A stretch of 64,000 nucleotides of DNA from NCBI GenBank assembly GCA_022605955.1, contig JAKCOZ010000022.1:5332001-5396000 (forward strand), read 5' to 3'. Below, piece after piece: positions 50,641 to 64,000 of this stretch. The first letter of the stretch is position 1. Each line of letters starts with the position of its first letter. A model generated the notes under the pieces. That model was not told where the DNA came from and ran no database searches. It was given only the letters and a program-made list of their open reading frames with translations. Both the position numbers and the translations under genes were made by a program. The DNA comes from Rallus limicola (Eukaryota; Chordata; Aves; Gruiformes; Rallidae).

Positions 50641-53600
50641 GGGGACTGGCCTGAGTGTGTTGTTGAAAAGAACTTTGTGATTCCTCATTAACGCAGCCAA
50701 GGGGGATTTCTGGCACGTTGCTTAGGAATAACCCACACAGGCTTTACCCAGCACATGTACCTTCTGCAGTTACCCTAACTCAAGCAAGCAGTTTTCATAC
50801 CGATGCCCCTATAAAAATGGGGAAGACACAGATCACAGCTGTGGATCACAACACTTTCTCAAGTTCTTGGCCAGCTTCAGATGATTTATCTAGGCTTCAG
50901 TGAGACAAGAAGGGTGAAAGCAAAGCTTGTCTTTTTAAAGCAAGCAATACTGATGATAGCTACATCTCTTTTCCAGCAGCGGGAGGAATTCACTGGAAGA
51001 GATAATAAATAGGTGCCTGTGGAGCAAGAGCAACCATGCTTGTCCTCTCCGTGCTGGTCAGCATTAGATGGTGACAGCAACACACACGGTCACTGCCAAG
51101 AGAGGGCTTGGGAGGGATAGGATGCTTCCACATCCATCAGTGTTTCCCAAACCCATGGGGTTCACACTCAGGGTGACACTGAAGGTAGGGAGAAGAGACT
51201 TCCTGGCATCTCCTCCATGGCTGCACCAGCAGACAGAATGCAGGAATTTAGCACAGCAAGTGCATGGGTATTTCTGCAGGTGTAGAAGGTTTTTAAGGGT
51301 CGTTTTATTATTTCCAGACCTGGAGAACACCTCCATGACCAAAACTAGGGGACTGTTATTTCTGCACATCAGGTTCTTTTTAAAGCATGAACTGTTCTGA
51401 TCAAGATGTGAAAATAACAGAGGCTCTATTTTAATAGTACTAAGTTTTTACACTGATTTTCTCAGCCCAGTTTTGAACTTTTCATACAGAACAGTCACAA
51501 AACAATAAAAGTAATAATTAAAGAACAATATTTACAGTAAAAAAAAAAAAGCAAAGTTGTGATTCATAATACAATATGACCCCATGAATGTTTTGGGGCA
51601 CATTCACAGACCCACAATTCACCTTTCCGAAATCTGTTCCCTGTTGTGCCTCCCCCTGCACAGATCCTTAGCAGAAATGACAGCACCTTCATAATCCAGG
51701 AATCACAGCAATCACTCCCACACCAATCAGCAATTCTGTCTTGCACTGTTCTTGGAGCTAAATTTATCCCTATGCAGAGGGACTCATTGAAGTCTTTACT
51801 TTAAATTTCAAACAGGGAAAGTTTAGGTGGGAATGAGACAATGCATATCAATTCTACTGACATTCTCAAGCCCAAATGATATTCCTCCCCATAACTCCCT
51901 CAGCAGAAAATATAAATATTATTTTTAAATCAGAGTGCAAGGTATTTTTGCCCATAGCAATGTATTTTTCAGTAGCTAAGAGGTATGACTTCACACAGCA
52001 TTTACTGCTAAGGGAGTATGTTATTCTCAAACACACAACATAGAAAAAAAGTATTTTCTCATTCAGAGGTTGTGACCAAACACAGGGAATTCTGGCAGTC
52101 ACACCACCAGACTTGCCAGTTTTTCAGTCATGGCTGTGTTATTACAGCAGGTTCTCTGAACCCACTGCTTCACACTCTTCCTTTAGAGCCTGGAGGTCTG
52201 GAAGAATCCCATGTTGCTTTGCTGAGTTGGATGCAACAAAACAGCAGTGATGGGAACCTCTCTCTCATGTTTCTACTAGTCTTGATAGTCCCCAATCATC
52301 AGGAGTACTTCACATCTTTAGCACAGTCAGGAGTTCTGCATAATTCATGCCAGTTGCCCTTACACCAACCTGCACTGTTAAAAGAGCTTTTGGAAAGCAG
52401 CATGTAAGGTTCTGTAGCAGTCAGCAAAGTAGATGAAATTATTTTAAAGGTAGAAAGACAAACACTTTGTTTTGATCTCACCTATGTCAATCTTCATGAA
52501 GAGAAAGATCCATGATCCTACCAAACAAGTCAAACAGCTATTCCAAAGACTCTGAAATTCATCAACACAAGTGCAAAAATCAGAGTCTGCTAAACACCTG
52601 GAGAGCCCACCTTGGGTGAAGTATAATTACTTGTTCCTGCACTGGTGGAAAAAGGTTGTTACCATCCCTTTGGAATGAACATGATTCAACACTTCCTGAC
52701 CACTGTAAAGCTTCAAGGTGTCTCTGTCTTATTTACACCAGCAGTTCATGGTACCAGATTCATTCAGCTGAGTATATTTAGTTTTCTTGGTCTCAAATTG
52801 ACAGCTTCTCTGTGACGTGCCCATTCTCACTCAAAAATGGAACACCATTAAGCATGCAGCTGGAGAAGGTACATTTTTCCCACATCTACAGGAAAGACTA
52901 GTGAGCTGACTATTAAATGAAAACCAATGGTTATCAATCCATAGGAAAGGTGGCTTTCCTTGCAATTCAGACAGGAATCCTTATGTTTGACTTTGGAAGA
53001 TGTTATTGATTCATTTCTTTAGCAGAATGTGTTCGTTTCCTGATTCAGTAACCCCAAAACAGACACACACAGCAGCACCCAGAACATAAGCAACCCCTCC
53101 ACTGTCCCACACAGCCATAGCAGGACAACTGAGCAGAAGGGTATCAACAACCTCAACCCATGTCTTCCCACATGATTTGCTTTACAATAGGATAAAAGGT
53201 TTGGGAGACAGAGAATCGGACCCGAAGTTTGGTTATAAAAAAGAACAGACATCTTGAAATCAAATGAGGAATGAATGTGATTATAGATTTTTACATTTGA
53301 TTTAATGCCCAGTGATAACCAGGGATGGGTACCTTGCGCTGTGATAATTAATTTCTGTGAAATGATTGCTGCTGTAAATAGGCATCATTCACATTAACAG
53401 ACCTCCGTATGCAGAATATAAATCTCTTCAAAGCAACACGAACGATGAAGCTCCACTTGTCCCTCACGTACAATTCAGTTCCCACCAAACATCCTGTCTT
53501 AAGAAGCTTTGTCTCAAGGAGAGAGGTGAAGAATAATGTCTCTCAGAGGTGGCACGAATGACACGATCTCGCCTTCCTTCAGGCCTGCTTGCCGCCCTTC

Positions 53601-56600
53601 CAAGCCCAATGACCAGAGCAAGCAGCACCGTCCAGTTAAACACAACTGGTAGGGAGATGGACTTGGAATATTTTGTCCGTTTGAAACGGTCTCACAAAAG
53701 TTCCTTAGGAAAGTTCCACCCAGATTTTCAGCATTTTTAAAGTCTCTGAAATTCAAGTAAAAATCATTCCCAGTTTGTATTCATTTAGCAACCTTTTACA
53801 TGCTCTCTGTGCTCATGAGCTCCCTGATAACCCTACGCCTGTGATACTAACTCTTAAGCTCTCCAAACAGATCGCTCAGCCCCGCAACAGTGACATGACA
53901 TCTGTTTTTTATAGCATCAGGTGTGTGCCCTCCTTCTGCTTTTGTGAGGCAGAGCAGAAAATTGAAAAACAATTATGATTTAGGACCCTAAATTAAAACC
54001 TGTTGACTGTTTAGTAAAAATGCTGTATAAAACCTGTTTGCATTTCAGCAGACCACACTAAAGGATATCACAGGAAAAGCAGCACAAGGTCTTTGCTTAG
54101 TTTGGAATTAAGGCACCTAGCTGCTATCCTAAAATAAAATTGCATGAATCTGCATTTTAATAATAAGTAGTTTACACATATTTGTAAAAGAAATGCTATG
54201 GTTTATCTGGAATGAATATACAACTCCTGTTAGCTTCAAAGTCAAGCTTTACAGGTAGAAGTTACATTTTACATCTTCCATAAACCAACTACAAGCTCAA
54301 CAGAATAGGACAGCTACCCACACAGTTTTAAAGTTAAATAGAAAACAGAGCAGGTAATTAAAGACAGAATAACATGTGGTGTCCAAGAAATCATGGACCG
54401 ATCTCCTAAGAGGAGGATTGAATTTGTCACATACCTGTCCTGTCAGCATGTAATTCTGCAGGGGTCAGAAGGGAGTTTAAGGTAGGAACAAGAAGTGGCT
54501 CCTTGACTGCAGCACAGCAAAAATCACTGGAGATGGGTGCTAGAAACCAGAGACCATCGAAGGTCAATGCTTGAATTGCTAGTGAAAGCAGAGTCAATAC
54601 TTCCATAGCACACGGGGTAATGGCAAGAGGGGGAACAGATTGCAAACCTCTGAGAGTGAAGTCTAGGCTTGGCAGAAGGAAAAGCGAGCAATAGCAAATG
54701 GAAGCCCCATCTCAAGGGAAGTTCTGATCCTTCAGGAATGATTTTTTTTTAAACTTAACTAGTCTGGAAAAGAGCCAAGATGTCAGAATTCTTTTCTGAA
54801 CAGCAACAGAAAAGCTTCTTGTTTCTTCTTACCAGCAAACAACACAACACACTTTAAAACAGAAAAATCTAACTAAAATCAAAATTTAAGGTTCTATCCT
54901 AATATGAGACATTCCCATATTAGGAATGTGAAATGAGGAAGCAGATATCTTCCTACTCTGTTGAAGATTACAGTAAAAGTCAAGAGATTTCCTAAACAGC
55001 TTTAAATAAAATTGCAATCTCCAAAACAACAACAAAAAAATAATCGAGCTTGACAAAGAAAGTTTCTCCTTTTTTTTCCTTTCTTTTTTTAAACAGGCCT
55101 TAGCAATGGGTACCCTCCCCTGCAACTAGCTCCCCTGGGAGCTCAAATCATACTGGAAGGTCGTAGGTTAGGAAGGGAGAGATGAACTCCTGCCAGCGAT
55201 GCAGGCGGCACGGGTACTGACATGTGAAGTCAAGGAGAATAGGGAACACTGGGAAAGTTGGAGAAGCCAGGAAATATCAACACCTGTGTTTCTATCAAGA
55301 TAGCAAAGACAAAACACTGTACTTCTTGCACAGGATCCCCCCAGAATCTCTGAATGAACTCTTATTTAATGCTTTCAGAAAATCTGCCATTCACCCTTCA
55401 AAACACCGATTCAATTCCAAAGCGGTTCTGAAGCCCTGACTTATCTCCCAGTGTACATGACCAACCAGGCATCCAGGAACAATAAGAGGTGCAAATTTGT
55501 GATAAATTCCAGCTTTGAAGTTATAAACAGGAGCATGATTCATACTTTTTCCTGGCTTTGAAAATGTTTACAACGTTATTTTTCGTTTTACTTCTACACC
55601 CAGATCTCGCTGTGATTAGACCTGGGATACAACTGGAAATGAAAGATAATAATCTGATTCATCAAACACTCCTGACAACTTTCATGACAGGAAATATTGT
55701 TCACGTTGGCAGTTTTAAGCCAAACTTTGCAACTTGCCCAAAGTAATGTAAGCTTAAACCAACCGTGGGACTTCTCAGCATAAACATTCCTACCTCTGAG
55801 GCATGTGTTCAGCACAATATATCATAGAACTCGGTATCACAGTACTTGGTATCTTGAATCCACCATACCTTATCAACAACAGAAACAGAATAGCTGAAAT
55901 AAATACATGAAACCACCTGGACAATATCCCAGAGTTTCCCACACCAGCAGGAAGGCCATGAGAGTTGACGATGATAAACCTGGGCCCTACAGCTTCCACA
56001 CAATGTAAAGCCGAGCTCAACCTCCAGAGAAATTCTGCAGGGGAGAGACATAGCAAGAAAAACTCCTAGTAGTAGGTAATACAGCTCGTGTGACATTTTT
56101 CAGCTCCCACCAGTTGTTATTTTAGGGAACTGGAGAATTGAGACTGGTAGCAGACTATGTTTAATTACTGCAATTAACATAACTAACAGAGCTGGTCTGT
56201 CCTTTGTAGCACTTAGATCTATGGGTCAGTCCTAGTCAGTTAGACCTAGACTTCATGTGCTTTAAAGCATCAGCCCAGCCCTCTGTTTCCCCTCTGCTAG
56301 GCTAGGCATGGCCAGGGGCAAGATGCTGTGATCAGCAGATCTTATACCCTCCTTTATCTAATGATTAATCTAAGGTGCAATTTCAAAACTCCTTTGAAGG
56401 TTCCTGCTGCTCTAAAGGAGGCCGTGGGACTGACTCTAATATCCAGCCCAAAGAAGAAGGGCAATATATGGTGGGGAGCACACGAAATGGAGAGAGAACT
56501 ATAAACTCTGTGTACATGAGGCCCTCACTGGCAAAATATATAGAATGTTCTGAAGCTGACAGTTTTATAACTCTAAATGGTTTCACAAATGAAATCCAAA

Positions 56601-58583
56601 CAAAAGAGCAGAGATGTACTCTAAATCACTCAGCAATTGCTGCTTAGAAAAACCAGCAACCACTAACTCCAGCAAACAAAAGAGTTGCTTTAAGTAAGCG
56701 GAATGAATGGAAAAAATGTCAGGGTTTTTTTTTTTTTCCCTCTTTGCTGTTGTTCTTTCAGCTTTATTTCTCTCTGTTCTTGAATCTATACACAGAATCA
56801 TTCGGTTCATCCTGACAAATACTGTATAACCAACTATCAATCACATTAACTTTTAATACGTTGAGAGAAGTCAGATACCAAGTGATAAAACGAGTTCAGG
56901 CAGAGGGCATATGTTAAGCAGCTGTGAGTCCGTTTAAGCTGTCTATACGTCTGAAAGCTTAATGTCATTACACAGAGCTCCCATTTCTCCCTTTCCCGCC
57001 TTATCCCTATTATATATAATAGAAATTATTAACCTACTGGAAGAAATACAGTGACACAGTGACTGCAGCAGCACAAACAATATGCTTATAAATTAGACAT
57101 AGTGTATTTCGCTTACAGTGAAGGATTATACAGCCAAACACTTCTCTTTAGACTCTAAAGAAAGCTTTACTCATGAATAAAAGAGTCTCAGGTAATAGTT
57201 TCAGGAACAATTTTAACCCGCATAAGTTAGTGCTGCTGCCAAAAGACACACTCTCCATTTTCTCCCACCTCCTTCTTGGGCTGGCACAAGTGTTTGTACT
57301 GTCTTGTAAACTCATCTGGGTTAAAATCACCTCTCTATCCCCCCCAAAAGGTTACTTTAAAACCAAGTCGGTTCCTTAACTCGACTGCCTAGGAGTATTT
57401 CTGCCAGCAAAAGGAGGAGGTGATGGAAAGGTGGAAGCAAGTCGCTCTGCAGCTTGTAGGGTCCCATTTTTTTTTTGGCAGCCTCTGGCTGAAGAGATGG
57501 TTTCTTAAAACAAATTTAAGCTTCAGATATGGAACAGAACAAATCTAAGTATAAAATATGTAACGTTGCTATGTGTACCTTACTTTCTATGCATAAGGAT
57601 GATGAACTTCAGTTTGCCAACTCTCAAACCATCACAGACCTTTTGTTATTTGCTGCTTTTCAAGAGTGCCATGCATGGCATGGGTTTGGCTTTCAGTTAT
57701 TTCCCTTTAATTCGAAACAAGGGTCTGTCAGGCAGCAAGAGTGTGGTTCTGTTGGGAAATGTTTTAGTAGAAAGGAACGAGAAGCTGAAGGGAGTAAGGA
57801 GAATTAATGTTTCTATGCAGGAGGGAGCAGGAGAAGAACTGAAAGTACCAAGAGCAGGAGTATCTGTAAGTGCACAGGTGGACACCGCAGGGCAGGAAGG
57901 GGCCCTGGGCAATGGATGGTGTAACACAAGGAGCAAAAACCAGGTTGATGGATGTGCTAAACCACATGAAATACCACAAAGGGAGAGTGCAAGGGAAGAA
58001 AGGGAAACAGAGGCAAAGGGAAACACGAGTGAGGGGCAGAGGACATGAAACCCATGGTTGGAATAGCTGCTGCTCTTCTGTGTTTGGAGAGACAGTCAAT
58101 AGCATGTCCCCAAAGCAAATCCCCACACAGGGCACAGGCAGGGCAGCTCAGACGCTGGTTAGCTCCCTGAGCTTTAGAATGAGCCAGAACATCCCTTCCA
58201 CTTACTGCCGGCAGATCAGTGGTCAGCAAACACATCAGAGGCCATTTTTGCTTTTGTTGCAGAAATTCATGGGCCTGCCTGCTAATTCTGGGATGGGTGA
58301 TGATAGCAGTCAATCATCAGACTGCTCTAGTAGCCTATGATGACAGAGTTCAAAATAAAATTCCGCTTTTCTTATTTAGTTAATTAAGCAAACAAATGCT
58401 ACCATCTAATAATAACCCATACCATAACCTTATTAAGGTATCTAATCTAATAGAGAAAATAAATTATCTTCACATGCCATATAAATGCAAATACATGACA
58501 AGATGTGGTCAAGGCAGTTAATGATGGAGGACAATAATACGCGTTGCCATCCTCTGTCCTGCCCTTCGCATGCCCTCTCGGAG

Positions 58584-58842
58584 AGAATCACAGAGCTGTA
58601 GTGGATGGAAGGGACCTCCAGAGATCATCGGGTCCAACCCCCCTGCCAAAGCAGGGTCCCTAGGACAGGTCACACAAGGAGGCGTCCAGATGGGTCTAGA
58701 ATATCTCCAGAGAAGGAGACTCCACACCCCCTCGGCAGCCTGTCCCAGGGCTCTGTCACCCTCACCGGGAAAAAGTTCTTCTGCATGTTGGTGTGGAACC
58801 TCCTGTGCTCCTACTTAAGGCCATCCCCCTTGTTCTGTCTCC
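58584..58842 (-). mobile_element. CR1 LINE 3' portion
   Basis: The reverse complement of the CR1 end: AGAATCACAGAGCTGTAGTG at 58584, GATCATCGGGTCCAACCCCC near 58624, TCTCCAGAGAAGGAGACTCC near 58703, GCCTGTCCCAGGGCTCTGTC near 58738, ending near CTTGTTCTGTCTCC. It is about 260 bases long and closely similar to the copy at 40738, but no matching flanking repeat was seen. Confidence 0.93.
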
Positions 58843-61800
58843 GTCTCTGAAGACATCACTCGGTTTAGCGATTACTCCAAGTGAGCTCCTAAAAGTTAAA
58901 CTCCAACCCCCTTTTAAAAAAGTTCTTGATTCCATGAATCGCATTGCTCACTATTCAGTGGGAAATCTTACCCTAAACAGTGCAGAAACACAGTTCGCAG
59001 CTTCTGCTTCAAGAACAGGAGGAGGAATGGTACCTGACACTAATGATACCAGGAATGATGTCTAACAGGAAAAATACCTGGACCTCGAGACACAGCCACT
59101 GTGGTAGGAGGTAATCGGACATCTAAATCAAAATGGGAGAATTTACACCTGGGACTGTTTTTATTTAGCATCAGGACAGAAGACTGCTCTGCCTTCTGAA
59201 CCCACCCCCTTAGAAATGCATTTATCTCGCAGTCAACTCAAAGTTCAAGTTATCTTTTTGCCAAAATATATGGCTAATATAAAAGTAACCCGCGAATCAG
59301 TGTATCCACAGCAGCAGCAATAAATCTGACACGCTGGTGCACCTCTCTCATAAGCAAAAGGGTAAAAGAAACGAGTAAGAACTCCCATGGTTCAGCTGTT
59401 TAATGCAGAACTGAAAAAAAGAACAATATTGACAAATCAGTCAGCAGGCCTGCTTCATCATTTTACTCAACTTTGCCCTAAAACTGCTCCATCTTACAAA
59501 GTTACATGGGTGATACTGACTCCTCCCAACGCCAATGAGCTATGAAACACCCTCAATGCAACCACTGCTTGTATTTTCTGTTCCTCCAGAGAAAAAATAA
59601 TAATCCACATTAACAGCATTAGCCAGCACTACAATCTGACTGGTCTCTCTCCAGTGAAACCAGTTGAATTTAAACATCCAACCGCGCTATTTTAACCTGA
59701 ACACACACCACAGTAAGAATTACCCAACTTGCAAGTTTTTTTCTTTGTCTAATTTTTTTCATCAGAAGGGCCTTTTATTTTGACCAAAGTACTTGGGGTG
59801 ACTGGCACAGAAGTAGCAACACAAAAAAAGTGTTCAGGTACAAAATGTCTAATTCTTCAAACATGAGGTTAATTTGTTTTCTAAACCTAAACTAATATTT
59901 GATCAGTTGAACAAATATTTGAAATGCATTTGGTTAGTTATCTATTGAGAAAGAGAACAAATTTATTTAAAAGGACTTTCTTCCCCTCTGGTCACCACAG
60001 AACAGAATTTCAATTGAGCTCACAAGATCTGAAGATGTTTTGTTGGTTTTTTTTAACGTGATCTTGGATTAGACTCTTCCTAACAGATCATCACGGTAAG
60101 AGCACTGGTGGGAAAAGGGAAATGCTTTAGGAAGGGGAGTGCTTAGTTGTAAAGAACTGGTAGGTGTAAGAGCTGATATGGCAAAGCACTCTGTCTACTA
60201 CTTAAATAAGCAGAGCTACTTTAGGTCCTAGTTTTACCCTCGAATTAGGTATTAAATCAGAGCTGCTTTTCACAATGAGTTCTGCTGTAAAAGTCATGTC
60301 TGGAGAATTTATGATGTCTTCCATCCATGTCCACAAGTAAAATTTGCCCTTTAGTTTAAAAGAAACACTCGGCCTCTACTCTCCTTGTCATTCCCTCCAA
60401 ACACACCTACGATATCCTGACACACACCTACAGTTGTCTCCACTGCGCTGCTGAGCTCTTGCCCCTCATGTTCAGGGTAAAGAAGTTCATTATCTGAAGA
60501 AAAGCAAATTAAAATTGATCTCAGACCAAGCCTTGAGGTCAGCTTTTTATGGAGACAGCTTTGATAGCAATGGCTGGATGAAGGTGAAAAACAGCCTAGG
60601 GAATGTTAGCAAGGGACGAGCAGAAATCGGGGTCTGGTCCCCATTGCTGGCTGGAGGGGAGGTGCCTCAGGGCGATCTCCAGCTGAATGTGGGAATCCTC
60701 TCCCAGAGCAGAGAATCCATGTCCTCCCTGGGCAGCGTGCTCAGGCACTTCATTACCATGAACACTGCTTTGCTTGGGTCCAGCTGCAATGCCCTGCTTC
60801 GCTGTACAGCCATTTCTTACAATCTCAGCAAGGAACCTGGCTCCAGCTTCTTGGTCACCCCCTCATAGGGAGAGGACTCAGCCAAAGTAGAAATGGAACA
60901 ATGCATCAGTTACTACACTACTATTCTACTAGACATCTTTTTAACGTGCAATATTTAACTAGATATCCTTTTGAGTGATGCAGTACTCCATGAGTAAATG
61001 TTACAAGCACAAATCTATAATGTTTCTATAAAAAATAAAGATGTAATTAATAACGTGCCGCTCAGGTTCTCCAGAACAGCAGGCACACACTACTGCTCAC
61101 TCAATAGTGAACCTGAGAATACCCAACCTTCTGCCAGCAGGGTATGGGCACTGAACCATCCAGGTGAAAGGAATAAATTTTTCATGGTAGAAACATTCAT
61201 ATTAAAAAGACTGAAAGACTGAAAAAGAGATGCTATTTGCAAATGAATAATTAAGCTGGAACACCTCCTAAGCTGTTCAGCCCATAAATTTACTAGAGAT
61301 AAAAGCAGAAAAAATAACTTTCTAATAGAGTCCCTCTTACCAGCAAAGTTGTTTTAAGCAGTTTTATCTATTCAAAGAGTAGATCCACTGCCAAACTGTT
61401 TATCTTTCCTTTTAAATACAAAACCTGCTTTAAATCCCCCATCGAGAGGTGTCAGAAACATAACCCACATAAAAGCACGCACAGCCCTCTAAAGGCTGCT
61501 GAAACCCTTCACCCGCAATAAAAGCCTTAAAACTTCCATTTCTTCTTAGCTTTTTAGAATAAGGTTTGCATTTGGATTTCAATCAAATCAGGCTTCGCGT
61601 TCCCAGTACTGGAAAGATTTAAAACATTCATGATTTTCATATTTCTGTCCAAAACCTGTACAATGGCCATGCTTCCTCACACAGTTACACAGTTACAACA
61701 GGACACCAAGTGTACCTCAGAAGTTACACCAAGGGAGATGCCATTTCTGACTTCTGCCTTAGCATATGTTCAGTATATAGCTATTTAAGTGCTGTGCAAT

Positions 61801-64000
61801 AAATACTACGTATGCTTTCAACACGTTTGGAAATTAAGCCATAAAAACAGTCTTGTTTTGGCCAAAGTGCAAAAATTTATATGCAACAAATGTGGCAAAC
61901 AGGAAGCTGCAAAATCCACTACAGAGACGCAGAGTTTTGTAGCGTTTTTGTGGCTCTTTCTCCAGACTGATAATCAGAATTAAAAAGCCGAGAAACCCAA
62001 ACCATAAAGTCCCTAACTTGCTTGGTTAGAGGGTCTTCTGGAGCTGCATCTCCATCTCACACACTCATCCATACATGACAGGTATGAGGAACCAGCCACA
62101 GCAGCACTCCTGCACCTCCATAACACCGAATCCAGAATACAGAGGGCTCCCTAAGAAGTGGAAAGTGGATTCATGGTAGAAGTACAGGCAATATGTTAAA
62201 AAACCCCTATCAGCTCCACAGTAATTAGCAACTTCTTGGAATAATTGTTTACAGAGCATTTGGCTTGTGGTGACCCTCAGACAGCAATCTCGTCGAAATG
62301 AGTAATTAGAAACTATGACAATTGAGCTAAGATGGCTTTGCCAGAAGCTGCACGGGACATAGCATCATCCTTCAGGAAGAAACGATGGCTGGAGGGGGTA
62401 GCTACACTCCCACCAGCTCTTCTGTAAACTTGTAGGTGGAGCCACCTTTGATAAAGCTGCAAATATTCCCACAGTGCTCATGGGGACACTGCAGTCTACA
62501 CACACAGGTCTGGTCAGTGTTTCACATCCACATCCACAGGACAGGTACCACGGAGAGTGGGAAGTTCTCCCCACTTGGGCCTGGGAACGCTGCTTCTGAT
62601 ACATGACATAGCACAGGGCTTTTTGTCTTGCTAAGAGCAGCACTGTTTGGGTTTGGTATCACCATCCCGGTTGGTTTGATGCTAGTGTTTTGTATGATGC
62701 CCAGATGATTTGGGAAGCTTTTGGCATAGGATGCCAGTAGGATCGCTGGCTTAGGCTTTCCATTTTTGTCTATGGAAGGAAGGGATCTCTCTCAAGATTG
62801 ATGCTCTTTTCTTCTCAGCTCCTGAGGGCAGGGAATTGAGGAGGGGAGAGAAGTAAAAATACATCTAGGGAAAACTTGAGATAGTAATTCAGGTTTGAAT
62901 GCTCACACAGCTCAGACAGCTGATGTAGAATCACCCACAGTTGTGAGTAATTAAAAACTGTAACTCACCAGATAAAAAGTGTTTGTAGGCAAAACCACAG
63001 TCAGATCCTCCCTTGCAGTTTGTAAAACTGTCTACTAACGTCTGAACTTCTAGACTTGCTCATATCATATCTGAAGGCATCTCAGTTCAAATGGTTTCCT
63101 CCCTGCTTCCTGATTAAAGAGAACATATGGTACCAGAAAGAAATATGGTACCACTATCATTGTATGTTCAGCACTGAATCATTACAAAACCCTTTAACAG
63201 GGACATTACTGAAATGCTAAGTCCAATGCAGATTGCAAAGCTAACACCTAAACTCACTGTGCTGTCTAGAAACTCCAACAAATGAAACCTCAACAAAGAG
63301 GATCTCTGAAGGGCACTCCTATGCTGGGAGCCTGCTTATCAAACCCTGATCCAGTCTGGAAGCTCAGAAAGGACACATGAGCTTTTCACTACGTAAATAA
63401 AGAAGGGGAAAACAAAAGTCTCTGAAAAATACTCTCTATCTCTGCACTGGATTCACTATACCAAGTCACCACAAAGCTGTATATTGATGGTAACAGAAAC
63501 ACGTTAACACGGAGAAGACAATGCTGAGACAGTCAGAGCTCATCAGTGCTGCTCTTACAGTGTGGTTGACAATGCCATCATTTGATTTCTTTCATTTTCA
63601 GTATTATCACTAACATAGTTTGTTCCTTCTGCTTTGATTCACAGTAAAAAATCCCCAGAACTACAAAAATACATTTCTTTTTTAGTCCTTTGGGGTTTGC
63701 TCTGCTTTTCATTAATTTATCAGGCTTTACACCCTAGGAATTCCCTTGCCTTCTCTGAAAGAAAAAAACCAAAATGCTGCTGCATACACATACTCAAAAG
63801 AACATTTAGTATTCACCCCTCTCAGCTGCAGGATCAAACACGCCCAACGAACGCGCACCAGAACCAACACCAGGAATATGTTTCAAACACCTTACACAAG
63901 TGATCAAAGAGAAAAGAAAAGAAACCTAAAATAAAGCTACTTGCACAACCGACTGTGCACAAACCCCTGAGTCTTTTGAGTGGGAGAAGTATGTTACAGA

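Larger units (their letters stand above)
41876..64000 (-). other. C7orf50 upstream intron or 5' flank without supported genes
   Basis: No further exon of C7orf50 was found. Two CR1 copies, A-rich tracts near 49.1-49.5 kb and a CpG island near 50.1-50.3 kb are the only clear features. In mammals the matching intron contains the single-exon coding regions of GPR146 and GPER1. No open frame here exceeds about 160 codons, so neither receptor is present. The frames at 57566-58340 and 60515-60868 carry no recognisable motif. Whether all of this is intron depends on where the first C7orf50 exon lies. Confidence 0.6.

Noticed and set aside
54886..55125. Minus-strand frame with KKERKKKEK, the same run as in the C7orf50 exon
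   Set aside because: The match comes from a homopurine A/G tract. The flanking residues show no C7orf50 similarity and the splice phase does not fit.
57566..58340. Overlapping 150-160-codon frames on both strands
   Set aside because: Several frames are open at once in purine-rich sequence, with no splice sites in phase and no family match.
41876..64000. Expected intronic receptor genes GPR146 and GPER1
   Set aside because: Both have single coding exons of more than 300 codons in known vertebrates. No open frame near that size occurs here outside the CR1, so neither is in the window.
14176..64000. MIR339 hairpin, which lies in a C7orf50 intron in mammals
   Set aside because: I looked for the mature 5p core on both strands by eye and saw no match. 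A covariance or homology search would be needed to be sure.
1..64000. CRISPR arrays, operons, integrated viruses, tRNA or rRNA genes
   Set aside because: No regularly spaced repeats, cloverleaf boxes, LTR pairs or compact gene clusters were seen. The window is ordinary intron-rich vertebrate DNA.

Overview
This is nuclear DNA from a sauropsid vertebrate, most likely a bird. Genes are split into short exons with GT/AG introns, CpG is depleted outside one island, and every interspersed repeat recognised is a CR1 LINE. No Alu, L1, retroviral or bacterial features were seen.

Two genes are supported. The first runs along the minus strand and is the homologue of human C7orf50, a WKF-domain protein. 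Its last three coding exons are at 41700-41875, 18645-18726 and 13993-14175. They join in phase to give 146 C-terminal residues, and the start codon and N-terminal exon(s) are not located. The second lies at the left edge on the plus strand. It is the 3' end of an unrecognised gene: a partial exon (3-223), a 464-bp intron, a last exon with stop (688-862) and a polyadenylation signal at 1159. The two genes converge tail to tail across about 12.5 kb of gene-free DNA.

Layout: 1-1185, end of the unknown plus-strand gene. 1186-13735, intergenic, with one CR1 copy. 13740-14175, last exon and 3' UTR of C7orf50, the UTR carrying a CR1 remnant. 14176-41699, two C7orf50 introns (4.5 and 23 kb) holding a 2.4-kb CR1 with decayed EN/RT coding sequence and several CR1 ends. 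41876-64000, DNA upstream of the C7orf50 exon, either a very long intron or partly 5' flank, with two more CR1 copies and a CpG island near 50.1-50.3 kb that is the only promoter-like segment seen.

In mammals, GPR146 and GPER1 lie inside C7orf50 introns. No open frame of the size their coding exons need is present here, so if synteny holds they lie to the right of the window. I found no CRISPR array, operon, integrated virus or clearly new system. The most useful leads are the unidentified plus-strand gene, the CpG island with its splice donors on both strands, and a CR1 flanked by an unusually long direct repeat.
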